Source: a virus. Taken from it: a DNA stretch of 32,124 nucleotides. Shown one piece after another: positions 21,306 to 29,426 of this stretch. The notes beneath the pieces were generated by a model. The model was not told the origin of the DNA and searched no databases. It saw nothing but the letters and a program-made list of their open reading frames with translations. Position 1 is the first letter of the stretch; every line of letters begins with the position of its first letter. The position numbers were made by a program, and so were the translations under genes. The stretch covers positions 1 to 32,124 of IMG/VR virus record IMGVR_UViG_3300045115_000289; one strand, given 5' to 3'.

Positions 21306-21824
21306 ATGGCTAAAATTGCATTTGTCGGTAAACAAAAATCTGGTAAATCCACGCTGGCGGCGCAGTTAGCGCCGTCTCTTAATGCTACGGTGGTTAGCTT
21401 TGCACAACCGTTAAAAGACGGTTTACGAATTATGGGAATTGAAGTTGACGGCTATAACAAAGACAGGCAGGCATTACAAGAATTCGCCGCCAGTTTTCGA
21501 CAACGCAACCCTAACCACTGGATTGACTTACTAGAAAAACGTAATGACTTTGATATTAAGTTTGGCAGCTTGATTATTGATGATATGCGTTTTCTTAACG
21601 AGATGTCATGGGCTAAATCAAAGGGGTTCTTAATTGTTAAGTTGGAAGTTTCCCCAGAAACCCAACTAGCCAGAGGCGCAAGCGGCGATTTAAGCCACGC
21701 CAGCGAAATTGACCTGGACATGTTACCTGACAGTGTTTTTGACCTTGTACTACACGAAAATACAACAGTCAGTCAGCGGGTTTACGCCGTTTTACAACTA
21801 ACTAAAGAGGCTAAATATGTTTGA
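21306..21824 (+). CDS. Deoxynucleoside monophosphate kinase
   Basis: A 172-residue P-loop kinase starting MAKIAFVGKQKSGKSTLAAQ (Walker A at residues 8-16). The following ATVVSFAQPLKDGLRIMGIE matches the dNMP-binding region of T4 gp1-like kinases, and GSLIIDDMRFLNEMSWAKSK (residues ~79-100) with the Asp-Asp-Met-Arg motif is characteristic. The LID-like end (PETQLARGASGD, HASEIDLDML) completes the fold. It phosphorylates dNMPs from host DNA or synthesis for phage replication. It lies beside the polymerase and overlaps the next gene by 8 bases. Confidence 0.85.
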   Translation: MAKIAFVGKQKSGKSTLAAQLAPSLNATVVSFAQPLKDGLRIMGIEVDGYNKDRQALQEFAASFRQRNPNHWIDLLEKRNDFDIKFGSLIIDDMRFLNEMSWAKSKGFLIVKLEVSPETQLARGASGDLSHASEIDLDMLPDSVFDLVLHENTTVSQRVYAVLQLTKEAKYV

Positions 21825-22581
21825 TTTTTCCGAAATAAAAGGCCAAGAACACGCTAAACGCGCCGTTGAAATAGCCGCCGCTGGCAACCATAACATAATT
21901 TTGACAGGCAACGCAGGCAACGGTAAAACCACTTTAGCCATGTCTGGCGCTGGTTTGGTTGCGCCAGACCTTAACCAAATTACTGCTATAACCCCTATAA
22001 GCGAAATAGACGACTATGAACACGCAGTCAGGAACATTAAAGACAAGCGGGTTATTTTAATAGACGACTTGCATCTTATTCCAGATAAAATACTTGACTT
22101 TTTAAGCTGCTATTTGCCTCTATACGCTGGTTGGGTCATTGCAACCGCCGCTAGTTGTGACTGCGGCAACGCAGGCAGCTATAGCCGCCAGTGTACTTGT
22201 ACAGAGCCAGAAAGACGCCATTTTAACAACCGCCTGCGGCGCGTGAACCGTTGGTTTTCTATGGAAGTGGTATTACCGGAAATAGTGTTTTACAAGCTGG
22301 TTGACGCTAAACAAGGCGAAACAACCGAAATTATCTCTAAACGTGTTGACACGGTTTTATTGCGGCGAAAATTCAACCAGAACTTGGCGGCACTGGTTGC
22401 AAACCTACACGCTGACGCTGAAAAACTACTAAAACAGGCTACAAACCAAATGGCGTTAAGCGCCAGGTCTTTTAATAATACCCTGGCGATTGCTAAGACT
22501 ATTTCTTACCTGTCAAATTCAGACACTATAACAGCGCCGTTTTTAGCAGAGGCTATACAGTATAGAAATAAGGAAATTTAG
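21817..22581 (+). CDS. Short ComM/YifB-type AAA+ ATPase (branch migration)
   Basis: A 254-residue protein beginning MFDFSEIKGQEHAKRAVEIA. This is the start of the Mg-chelatase-like ATPase domain of ComM, so the usual N-terminal Lon-protease-like domain (~200 residues) is absent. Walker A GNAGNGKTT (31-39), Walker B VILIDDLH (79-86, second acidic Asp), a Cys cluster CDCG...CTC (114, 116, 126, 128) as in ComM, and the C-terminal LSARSFNNTLAIAKTI with AIQYR (246-250) follow. ComM is a hexameric helicase that drives branch migration in recombination. It overlaps the dNMP kinase gene and precedes the polymerase. In this phage a recombination or replication restart role fits. Confidence 0.82.
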   Translation: MFDFSEIKGQEHAKRAVEIAAAGNHNIILTGNAGNGKTTLAMSGAGLVAPDLNQITAITPISEIDDYEHAVRNIKDKRVILIDDLHLIPDKILDFLSCYLPLYAGWVIATAASCDCGNAGSYSRQCTCTEPERRHFNNRLRRVNRWFSMEVVLPEIVFYKLVDAKQGETTEIISKRVDTVLLRRKFNQNLAALVANLHADAEKLLKQATNQMALSARSFNNTLAIAKTISYLSNSDTITAPFLAEAIQYRNKEI

Positions 22582-22583
22582 AA

Positions 22584-22685
22584 ATGGAGAAAAACGACGT
22601 TATAGGCGTGATTATCGCCTTTATTTTGCTGGTTGTTATCCCTAACCTTTATTTTGTATGGAAAAGGCGGCGTGAAGGGTGGTAA
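22584..22685 (+). CDS. Small single-pass membrane protein
   Basis: A 33-residue frame starting MEKNDVIGVIIAFILLVVIP, then NLYFVWKRRREGW. It has one hydrophobic helix (residues 7-25) flanked by acidic N- and strongly basic C-termini, a positive-inside pattern. It begins three bases after the ComM-like gene (RBS AAGGAA) and overlaps the polymerase start by seven bases. The role is unknown; small phage membrane proteins at replication loci can anchor replication or act on the host membrane. Confidence 0.6.
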   Translation: MEKNDVIGVIIAFILLVVIPNLYFVWKRRREGW

Positions 22686-24802
22686 CATACGAATTTACAG
22701 ATAAGTTGCGCCGCTTCTTTCCTGCGGCGCAAACTTTAGCACTCGACATAGAAACAACCGGGTTAAATTTTTGGTCTGACAAAGTAACTTGTATAAGCCT
22801 GTCAGACGGTTCAACTAGCGTTGTTATTGACCTGCGCAATTTAGACCCTGTATTTGTTAAAACTTGGCTAAAGTTACACGTCTATGACAGAGGCGTTATA
22901 GTACACGACGGCGCTTTTGATTTTACTTTCTTAAATCAAGTATTTGAGTGTGGTTATCCTAAAAGCTACCATGACACAATGTTAGCAGAGCAATTGTTAA
23001 TAGCTGGTGCTGACAGGTCTGTTAGTGTTAGTTTGAAGGATGTAGCATTGCGCAGGCTGGCGGTAGTTTTAACCAAAGACGAAGAAGTTAGAACCGGGTT
23101 TGTTTTTGGTGTTATTTGGTCAGAAGACCAAATTAAATATAGTGCAAACGATGTAGCGTATCTTCACAGAATAGCCAACCAGCAAATTACAGAGATTGAA
23201 AATCTTTATTTGTTAAGTGTCTGGCAAATTGAAAATAAATGCTTGCCTGTTTTCTGTGACATTCGCCGGTATGGAATACAGCTTGACAGCGATAGATTAA
23301 AATCTTTACTTAATAAAACCGCAGACACTTTGACAGAGGTTAAGTCTAAATTAGAGGCGGTTTTAACGCCGCAGGTGGTCAAAAGCTGGCAAGGCCAAAA
23401 CGATAAAATAGTTTCTGAATTGCAAGAATGGGAAAACGCCGGCGCCGCGATTGAAACGGATAAAACAGCGGAGTGGTATAGCTGTTGTCAACAACCAACA
23501 TATCAAGAAGCGTTAGTTTATTTATTTAATTTAGACCTGGCGCAAACTAAAGACAACTTTTTTGATATAACGCCTGACAAAGACGGCAAACCAAAAGGGC
23601 TAAAAAGGTTTATCAGACGTTTTATGCAGGCGTATAGAAAAGGCAACCCAAAACCTGCGGCGAAGTTAATAGACCTGTCAGAAGTAATAAACCTGCGTAG
23701 CAACCAGCAACTTAAACAAGCCACTGAGAACTACTTCAAAGAATACAACCAGCGACACAAGGCTAAACTAGACCCGCCTGTCAATTTTAGTGCCAAAACA
23801 CTAAAAGGCATGTTGGGAGAAATGCCTGACGAAATTAACGAAGACCTATTAAAACCCCTGTTAGTTTTCAAAAAATCATCAAAGTTAATAGACGCATTTG
23901 GGGAAAAATTGCTTGAAATGGTTAATCCCGTTACAGGCAGATTACATGGCAACTGGAAACAAATTGGAACAGCGACAGGCAGACCCACATGCGCTAAACC
24001 AAACCTTTTACAAATGCCCTCAGATGGTAGTTTTAGAAGTTGTTTTGTTGCCGCCGCTGGTTATCTTCTGGTTGTTGCTGACTTTAGTCAGATAGAACTG
24101 CGAATAATGGCGGAGTTGTCAAACGATGCAACTTTTATTGACGCTTTTGTTTCTGGTAAAGACCTGCATAGGTTGACAGCTTCAAACATATATCATTTAC
24201 CACCAGAGGAAATAAACGACAAACAGCGTAAAGTTGCAAAGATAGTTAATTTTGCAACTTTATACGGTATTGGACCAAAAGGGCTACTAACACAAATTGT
24301 AGCCGAAGGGCAGAAAATGACCAAAGCAGAGGCGGCGCAGGCTTTAGACGGCTGGCGTAAAACTTACCCGCAGGCGGCGGAGTTAATAGAAAAATGGGGT
24401 TATCAGGCTGTCAAATTAGGCTACACAACAACGGCGTTTGGCAGGCGGAGAAATTTTAACATTTATGGTGAAATGAACCTCGAAATTGAAGGGATAATAA
24501 AACGCGCTGGCGCTAATCATCCGATACAAGGCACAAACGCGGATATGACCAAATTGGCTATGGTAGGCATAAACGATAGGTTAGCGACGTATGGCTGTAG
24601 AATTGTTGCGCAAGTATACGACGAAATAATAACAGAAGTGCCAGAAGATAAAGCCGCCTTTGCTGCCTCTGTCATAAAAGAAACAATGGTGGCGGCGGCT
24701 AAACCTGTGTTAAAAACTGTTCCTGTAGCTGTAGATACAACAATTAGTAAAACGTGGAATGAAAAAGACGGCTTTAGCTTAGAAGATTTAGAGGCTGAAT
24801 AG
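22679..24802 (+). CDS. Family A DNA polymerase with 3'-5' exonuclease
   Basis: A 707-residue polymerase starting at GTG (22679), preceded by an AAGGCGG site. Proofreading domain: Exo I LALDIETTGL (Asp23, Glu25), Exo II HDGAFDF (Asp81), Exo III YSANDVAYL (Tyr154, Asp158). Polymerase domain: motif A VVADFSQIELR (Asp468), motif B RKVAKIVNFATLYG (Lys521, Phe525, Tyr529), and motif C QVYDE (648-649), where Tyr replaces the usual His before Asp-Glu. The 5'-3' nuclease of bacterial PolA is absent. Residues ~200-420 form a long region between the two domains. It overlaps the small membrane gene and the next gene and would replicate phage DNA with the primase-helicase. Confidence 0.95.
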   Translation: MVTYEFTDKLRRFFPAAQTLALDIETTGLNFWSDKVTCISLSDGSTSVVIDLRNLDPVFVKTWLKLHVYDRGVIVHDGAFDFTFLNQVFECGYPKSYHDTMLAEQLLIAGADRSVSVSLKDVALRRLAVVLTKDEEVRTGFVFGVIWSEDQIKYSANDVAYLHRIANQQITEIENLYLLSVWQIENKCLPVFCDIRRYGIQLDSDRLKSLLNKTADTLTEVKSKLEAVLTPQVVKSWQGQNDKIVSELQEWENAGAAIETDKTAEWYSCCQQPTYQEALVYLFNLDLAQTKDNFFDITPDKDGKPKGLKRFIRRFMQAYRKGNPKPAAKLIDLSEVINLRSNQQLKQATENYFKEYNQRHKAKLDPPVNFSAKTLKGMLGEMPDEINEDLLKPLLVFKKSSKLIDAFGEKLLEMVNPVTGRLHGNWKQIGTATGRPTCAKPNLLQMPSDGSFRSCFVAAAGYLLVVADFSQIELRIMAELSNDATFIDAFVSGKDLHRLTASNIYHLPPEEINDKQRKVAKIVNFATLYGIGPKGLLTQIVAEGQKMTKAEAAQALDGWRKTYPQAAELIEKWGYQAVKLGYTTTAFGRRRNFNIYGEMNLEIEGIIKRAGANHPIQGTNADMTKLAMVGINDRLATYGCRIVAQVYDEIITEVPEDKAAFAASVIKETMVAAAKPVLKTVPVAVDTTISKTWNEKDGFSLEDLEAE

Positions 24803-25251
24803 TGCTTGACGAAGTAAAAGAACCTGAATTAGAAGATGTTTACAGGGTTATTAGCCGCTGTTACCTTTTAGCAGACGAAGCATGGCAAGTTTTTGAAGAC
24901 TACAAGAATACAAGAGAAAACCCAAAAAGCGTAAAAGTGTTACGTACAAATGTACAAGGGTTTCCAGAGTTTGACAAAAAATATTCCCTTTTTGCAGAAA
25001 CAATAAAAGTAACAAATGGGTTAGCTATAGTTGTTGACCCTGCTGTGGATAGCCCAAGAACAAAGGCATATTTTGTTATACATATATCCTCTGGACTGTC
25101 TTTAGGCGGAGAATGTGAAACACTGAAAAAGGCTAAAAGCCTTTTTCACAGGCTTATCAATATAACTGACTGGAGTGTTTCAAAAGACCAAATAAAAAGC
25201 GATGAAAGTTTAGTTGAGAAAATTAAAGAGGCTATAAATTGTCCTACTTAG
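24802..25251 (+). CDS. Hypothetical protein
   Basis: A 149-residue protein starting at GTG, one base overlapping the polymerase stop. It begins LDEVKEPELEDVYRVISRCY, has a basic/acidic helical middle (VFEDYKNTRENPKSVKVL) and a strand-rich part with VTNGLAIVVDPAVDSPRTKA and YFVIHISSGLSLGGECETLK, then a helix and Lys-rich end. No family is recognised. Base composition matches its neighbours, and coupling to the polymerase and to the methyltransferase suggests an accessory replication or anti-restriction factor. Confidence 0.6.
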   Translation: MLDEVKEPELEDVYRVISRCYLLADEAWQVFEDYKNTRENPKSVKVLRTNVQGFPEFDKKYSLFAETIKVTNGLAIVVDPAVDSPRTKAYFVIHISSGLSLGGECETLKKAKSLFHRLINITDWSVSKDQIKSDESLVEKIKEAINCPT

Positions 25252-25775
25252 ATAATCAAGCCTATTCGTCAAAGTCTGTCGAATGGCATACACCAGAGGT
25301 ATATCTAAAAGCCGCCAGAGCCGTCATGGGTGAAATAACGCTTGACCCTGCCTCATGCGAAGTTGCTAACCAGAGGGTAAAAGCTTTTCATTATTACACA
25401 GAGGAAAACAGCGGGTTAGATAGACAGTGGCATGGTAACGTGTGGCTTAATCCGCCTTTTGACAAGTCTAAAGAATGGGTTAACAAGCTTTTGCAGGAAT
25501 ACAAAATAGGCAACGTTAAACAAGCTATTTTGTTATGTAAGTTTGTGCCTAACTATGTATGGTTTAAGCCTCTGGTTAATTACCCTATGGTTGTTGCTGA
25601 CCATAGGGTCAGCTTCTTAAAGCTCGACGGTAGACCTGGCGGTAGTAAATTAGATGTACCAATAGTCTTTATTTACTTAGGCGCAAATATCCAAACTTTT
25701 AGGGAACTATTTGGTTGTTTTGGCTGGCATGCTGCCTTTTTTCCTGGCTCTGGAATAGCACTTTATGAGGATTAA
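25239..25775 (+). CDS. dam: Phage Dam-type DNA N6-adenine methyltransferase
   Basis: A 178-residue protein starting at TTG (25239) with AAAGAGG seven bases upstream. It resembles the phage N6-adenine-methyltransferase family (Dam, PF05869-type): SVEWHTPEVYLKAARAVMGE followed by TLDPAS (SAM-binding), VKAFHYYTEENSGLDRQWHG, and VWLNPPF as the catalytic motif IV (Asn-Pro-Pro-Phe), then KQAILLCKFV and PMVVADHRVSFLKLDG. Most such phage enzymes methylate GATC. The prophage has only one GATC in 30 kb by eye (18128), so either restriction pressure or this enzyme shapes its sites. It probably protects phage DNA or marks newly made DNA. Confidence 0.85.
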   Translation: MSYLDNQAYSSKSVEWHTPEVYLKAARAVMGEITLDPASCEVANQRVKAFHYYTEENSGLDRQWHGNVWLNPPFDKSKEWVNKLLQEYKIGNVKQAILLCKFVPNYVWFKPLVNYPMVVADHRVSFLKLDGRPGGSKLDVPIVFIYLGANIQTFRELFGCFGWHAAFFPGSGIALYED

Positions 25776-27446
25776 ATGTCAAACGCTACTGACTTACTCT
25801 GGCATTTGTTTGACGGGTTAACTGGCTATCTATGTGTAACAACCGCTAAACGCCTATCTACTAAAGATAGGCTTTTTAATTTCACTGATAATTATCTGTA
25901 TTTTCCTGACGAAATAGCCGCTGTTGACACTATTATAGAAGACGCTAATAAAGCGGGTCTGGAAACTTTCTTTGTAGCAAGTCTTTTGACAGAGAAAAGC
26001 AGAGCTAAAGAGTATAGCGCAGGGATACAAACTCTGTTTGTTGACGGCGACGGCGCAGGCGAAACTATACCAGACCATTTACCGCAACCTACGGCGTCAG
26101 TAGAAAGTTCACCAGGCAAAAGGCACTGGTATTACAAACTAGACAGGCTGTTAGCGCCGCCAGAGGCAGAAACACTTAATAAGCGGCTGGCGTCAGCTAT
26201 TGGCGCTGACAAGTCTGGAATAGACGCTACACAGTTGTTAAGGCTGCCAGGTACTAGAAATCATAAATATGTGGGTTTTCCGCTAGTTGAACTATTGGAA
26301 TTAGAAGACGCATATTACAAAGTTGAAGACCTGGCGGAGTGTTTGCCAGAGTTGCCTACTGTAAATCAGTTGTTTGATAGTAGCGATAATGAACCGCCTG
26401 TATATCTAACTGGCGCAGGTCTGGAATACTGGCAAGGTAAACGCCAGAAACTAAAACCAGACGGCGAAACTGACAAATCAGAAACTTTAATAGCTATAGC
26501 GTATCACCTGCGCAACGCTGGCGCGTCTGTCAAAGTAATTGCGGAGGCGTTATCTAATCGTGACAGTGCTTTAGCCTATAACAAGTATTCAGGCAGAAAA
26601 GACGCCTCCAGGTACTATCTAGATATAGCTAAACACGCGTCAACCAGCATAGCAATACCAGATACGTTTGACAGGCAACTAACCAGCGAAGACAGCCAAC
26701 CAGCGGCGGTTATAAGTTACCGCCGCTTGGACATTACGGAGTTATTAGACGAAGAAACAAGCCAGGTTAACCCGCTGGTGTATGGTCTTATTTATCCCGG
26801 CATGCTGTCTATTATCGGTTCATGGGTTGGCACTGGTAAAACTTCGCTGGTTATGGCACTGGTTGCGGCGCTGGTTAATCAAGAAAACGCTTTGGATTGT
26901 CTGCCAACTACGTCAATTAAAGGTAATATAGTCTACTTTTCAGAACTGCCTAAAAAGTCAATGTCAAAGACATTAAGGTCAATGTCACTGACTTATGAGG
27001 TTGACCCGGTAAAGTTGTCGGAAAAGTTACACGTTTATGATATTACTGGCGACAGTGTTTTAATTCCATCGGTTGCGGCGCAGGTTAAATCTATCTGTAA
27101 AAACGCTACTTTAGTAGTTATTGATACGTTTGACGCGTGGTTTAACGGTAATCCAAACGATACAGCGCAGGTATTAGAAGCGTGGACATTGTTAAAAAAC
27201 ATTGCTTCTGACAACTCCGCCGCTATTCTGGTGTTAGACCATCAAAGTAAATCCAAACCAGACCAAAAAACACAAGAAACTGCGGTTAGCGGGTCAGCGG
27301 CTAAACAACGCTATGCTGACCTTGTTTACAGGCTTGACAGGTCAGACGGCGCTAATATTTTAACACCTGTCAAAGATAGGTTTGGTGTAGCTGTAAATCT
27401 TCAAATCAGAAAAAACGATGAAAACAAGTTAGTTGCTTTTAAGTAG
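25776..27446 (+). CDS. Primase-helicase (AEP primase domain plus RecA-like NTPase)
   Basis: A 556-residue, two-domain protein. Residues ~60-170 look like a RepB-type archaeo-eukaryotic primase: QTLFVDGDGAG with two catalytic Asp (90, 92), SSPGKRHWYYKLDR with the conserved His (117), and LLRLPGTRNHKY (~154-165). Residues ~335-470 are a RecA-like NTPase with Walker A IIGSWVGTGKTS (~346-357) and Walker B LVVIDTFDAW (~446-455), as in RepA/Gp4-type helicases. The C-terminal domain has SKPDQKTQETAVSGSAAKQR, a sensor or loop region. It follows the Dam gene directly (stop then ATG) and likely opens and primes the phage origin for the polymerase at 22679. Confidence 0.85.
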   Translation: MSNATDLLWHLFDGLTGYLCVTTAKRLSTKDRLFNFTDNYLYFPDEIAAVDTIIEDANKAGLETFFVASLLTEKSRAKEYSAGIQTLFVDGDGAGETIPDHLPQPTASVESSPGKRHWYYKLDRLLAPPEAETLNKRLASAIGADKSGIDATQLLRLPGTRNHKYVGFPLVELLELEDAYYKVEDLAECLPELPTVNQLFDSSDNEPPVYLTGAGLEYWQGKRQKLKPDGETDKSETLIAIAYHLRNAGASVKVIAEALSNRDSALAYNKYSGRKDASRYYLDIAKHASTSIAIPDTFDRQLTSEDSQPAAVISYRRLDITELLDEETSQVNPLVYGLIYPGMLSIIGSWVGTGKTSLVMALVAALVNQENALDCLPTTSIKGNIVYFSELPKKSMSKTLRSMSLTYEVDPVKLSEKLHVYDITGDSVLIPSVAAQVKSICKNATLVVIDTFDAWFNGNPNDTAQVLEAWTLLKNIASDNSAAILVLDHQSKSKPDQKTQETAVSGSAAKQRYADLVYRLDRSDGANILTPVKDRFGVAVNLQIRKNDENKLVAFK

Positions 27447-27460
27447 ACGGAGTTAATTAG

Positions 27461-28255
27461 ATGAATAGTGTTACACAAAGACCCTATCTAGATAGGGTCT
27501 TTTTAGGTGATTGTTTGGAAATTATGCCTTGCCTGCCTGACAACTCCGTTGACCTTGTTTTGTGTGACTTGCCTTATGGTACTACTAGATGTAAATGGGA
27601 TGAAATTATCCCGCTTGAACCCTTGTGGAAAGAATACAAAAGACTGTTAAAGTCTGGCGGCGTTGTTGTACTGACAGCTTCGCAGCCGTTTACAGCTAAA
27701 GCTGTTAATAGCAACATAGACAATTTCAAATATTCTTTAGTTTGGGATAAGGTTTTGCCCGTAGGTCACTTAAATGCAAAAATAATGCCTTTGAGAAAAC
27801 ACGAGGATATTTTAATTTTTGGGTACGGTAAAACAAAGTATTTTCCCCAAGAAGAACAAAGGGAAAACCCTAAAAGAGTTAAGCAAAGTAAACAAGAGGT
27901 AAGCGACGGAAAAGGTAACTTCTCATACGGCAAGCACATAAGGACGGAAAACACCTACATAACTCGTCAACCCACGTCTATTTTATCTTTTTCAAACGCT
28001 AACCAGTTAGTAAAAAGCCACCCAACTCAAAAACCTGTTGCCTTATTCGAGTATCTTATCAAAACCTATTCTAATCCAGGCGACGTAGTTTTAGATAACG
28101 CCTGCGGGTCAGGTACAACCGCAATAGCGGCGCTTAGAACTAATAGGCACTTTATTTGCATAGAAAAAGACCCGCAATATTGCGATGTAGCACTAAAACG
28201 GATTATTGCAGAATTAGACGCCAGACAAGCGGCGGAGTTAGCAGGAGTTAATTAA
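27461..28255 (+). CDS. Beta-class DNA methyltransferase (N6-A or N4-C)
   Basis: A 264-residue methyltransferase with motif IV first and the SAM-binding motif last, i.e. class beta. Seen are LGDCLEIMPCLPDNSVD and DLPYG (residues 36-40, catalytic Asp-Leu-Pro-Tyr), LTASQPFTAK, KSHPTQKPVALFEYLIKTYS (motif X) and VVLDNACGSGTTAIAAL (motif I). GGAG eight bases before the ATG supports the start. Beta-class enzymes include CcrM/HinfI-type GANTC methylases; the target here cannot be read directly. A terminator-like palindrome occupies codons 7-14. The gene may protect phage DNA together with the Dam-type enzyme. Confidence 0.88.
   Translation: MNSVTQRPYLDRVFLGDCLEIMPCLPDNSVDLVLCDLPYGTTRCKWDEIIPLEPLWKEYKRLLKSGGVVVLTASQPFTAKAVNSNIDNFKYSLVWDKVLPVGHLNAKIMPLRKHEDILIFGYGKTKYFPQEEQRENPKRVKQSKQEVSDGKGNFSYGKHIRTENTYITRQPTSILSFSNANQLVKSHPTQKPVALFEYLIKTYSNPGDVVLDNACGSGTTAIAALRTNRHFICIEKDPQYCDVALKRIIAELDARQAAELAGVN
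27477..27504 (+). terminator. Terminator-like palindrome inside the 5' coding region
   Basis: The palindrome GACCCTATCTAGATAGGGTC (27480-27499), AAA before and T5 after, lies within codons 7-14 of the methyltransferase. It has the same outer GACCC/GGGTC and T5 as the terminators at 19458 and 21267, but a different core. A translating ribosome would melt it, so it may couple transcription to translation. Confidence 0.6.
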
Positions 28256-29080
28256 ATGCCTATAATCGGCTGGTTGGTAAATGATACACTCTATAGTTTT
28301 GACGAAGCGGAGAAAATAGCCACTGACGCAGGCCATTTTGACAGGTTTAGCTATAGCGCAATAAAGGCCATGCGAAGTCAAGATAGAAAAGAAACAAGGC
28401 TGGTTTTGTCGCCGTCTACCGCAGGCGGTTGTCCACGCAACAGACTATTAAAAATGTCTGTTGATTACTATGTTGACCCTGAGAGTATGTGGAAAATGTT
28501 TGTAGGAACTGCAATTCACAAGGCTTTAGAAAGTGGAGAAGACTTAGAAGAAACTAAGCTGGAAACTATTTTATCTGTCCCTTACACTGACGCATCTGGT
28601 GTTACTTTGTGGGTTCAAACCATCATGGCGGGTTCAATAGACAAATACACTAAACACTCTAAGACGCTGACAGACTATAAGACTACAAATAAGCCTTTTA
28701 TGGTCTATGACAAGCAAACAAACACTAAAAAAGCAAGGGAATTACCTGAGCCAAACCACGTTATACAGACCAACCTATACCGCTTTATGCTTGAATTGGC
28801 TGGTTATCCCGTTGAAAAAATACAGATTTGGTATGTACAACCTGGCGGCGTTGCCGCTAGAAAAATGGTTAATGTTCCTGTTTGGTCTTTAGAAGACACC
28901 TATTTAGAGGCGATAAAACTAGCTATACCTCTGGTTACAGCTATGCAAACAGGCGAGTTGCCGCCATGTACCTGCGTCTACAAATCAAACACATACCCAG
29001 ATTTGTGCAATGACCCGGAAATAGTTGCAGGCTGGCAACCAGCCCACTTGACAGCGGTTTTAGCCACTAATTCCCTATAA
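28256..29080 (+). CDS. RecB/Cas4-like PD-(D/E)XK nuclease with four cysteines
   Basis: A 274-residue nuclease. The motifs read MFVGTAIHKALESG (His88), AGSIDKYTKHSKTLTDYKTT (Asp129, Asp140-Tyr-Lys142), and HVIQTNLYRFML (Gln171-x3-Tyr175), the RecB/Cas4 nuclease signature. Cys59 lies before the nuclease core, and Cys238, Cys240 and Cys251 follow it, the layout that holds an iron-sulfur cluster in Cas4 and AddB. It directly follows the methyltransferase. A 5'-3' resecting exonuclease that makes single-stranded DNA for annealing is the likely job. Alternative: an end-trimming nuclease in replication. No Cas genes or arrays are present. Confidence 0.85.
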   Translation: MPIIGWLVNDTLYSFDEAEKIATDAGHFDRFSYSAIKAMRSQDRKETRLVLSPSTAGGCPRNRLLKMSVDYYVDPESMWKMFVGTAIHKALESGEDLEETKLETILSVPYTDASGVTLWVQTIMAGSIDKYTKHSKTLTDYKTTNKPFMVYDKQTNTKKARELPEPNHVIQTNLYRFMLELAGYPVEKIQIWYVQPGGVAARKMVNVPVWSLEDTYLEAIKLAIPLVTAMQTGELPPCTCVYKSNTYPDLCNDPEIVAGWQPAHLTAVLATNSL

Positions 29081-29090
29081 GAAAGAAGCA

Positions 29091-29210
29091 ATGAAAACTA
29101 AAAAGTATTCTGTTATGGCGGCTTTTGTAGTCGCCATTATTTGCATTGTTATAACTGGCGTTATTTCCTGGCTAGCCTGCCTTAATCCTAGTTGGTGGTT
29201 TATTTATTAA
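29091..29210 (+). CDS. Small membrane protein (39 residues)
   Basis: A 39-residue frame starting MKTKKYSVMAAFVVAIICIV and ending SWLACLNPSWWFIY. A basic N-terminus and hydrophobic helix (8-28) give a single membrane span or signal anchor. GAAAG lies before the ATG. It falls between the RecB-like nuclease and a zinc-ribbon gene, with short gaps on both sides. The role is unknown. Confidence 0.6.
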   Translation: MKTKKYSVMAAFVVAIICIVITGVISWLACLNPSWWFIY

Positions 29211-29221
29211 GGCGGGATAAA

Positions 29222-29422
29222 ATGCCAGTTAAAACTAAAACAGCTTTGGTTATACAGGTCAGCGTTATCATGGTCTGTCCTAACTGTAATAAAAATGTTA
29301 TTTCTCCATCTGGCTCTGTAGTCTTTGACAGAGAAGAAATAGATGCGGCGAAGATTAGCGGGTTATTCTGTAACGACTGCGGCGAAGCTTTTGAAGTTCC
29401 AAAAATAAAGTCGTTTAGTTAG
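29222..29422 (+). CDS. Small zinc-ribbon protein
   Basis: A 66-residue protein starting MPVKTKTALVIQVSVIMVCP. The ATG at 29222 is preferred because AAGGCGGG lies just upstream, and an earlier GTG falls inside the preceding gene. Two CxxC pairs (CPNC and CNDC) 32 residues apart form a probable zinc ribbon (VCPNCNKNV, GLFCNDCGEAFEV). It is the last gene of the early operon, ahead of the terminator facing the integrase. A DNA or RNA-binding or recruitment role is possible; no family is recognised. Confidence 0.65.
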   Translation: MPVKTKTALVIQVSVIMVCPNCNKNVISPSGSVVFDREEIDAAKISGLFCNDCGEAFEVPKIKSFS

Positions 29423-29426
29423 TTTT

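Noticed and set aside
28256-29080. CRISPR-associated Cas4
   Set aside because: No CRISPR array or other cas gene is in the window. A general phage RecB-like nuclease is more likely.
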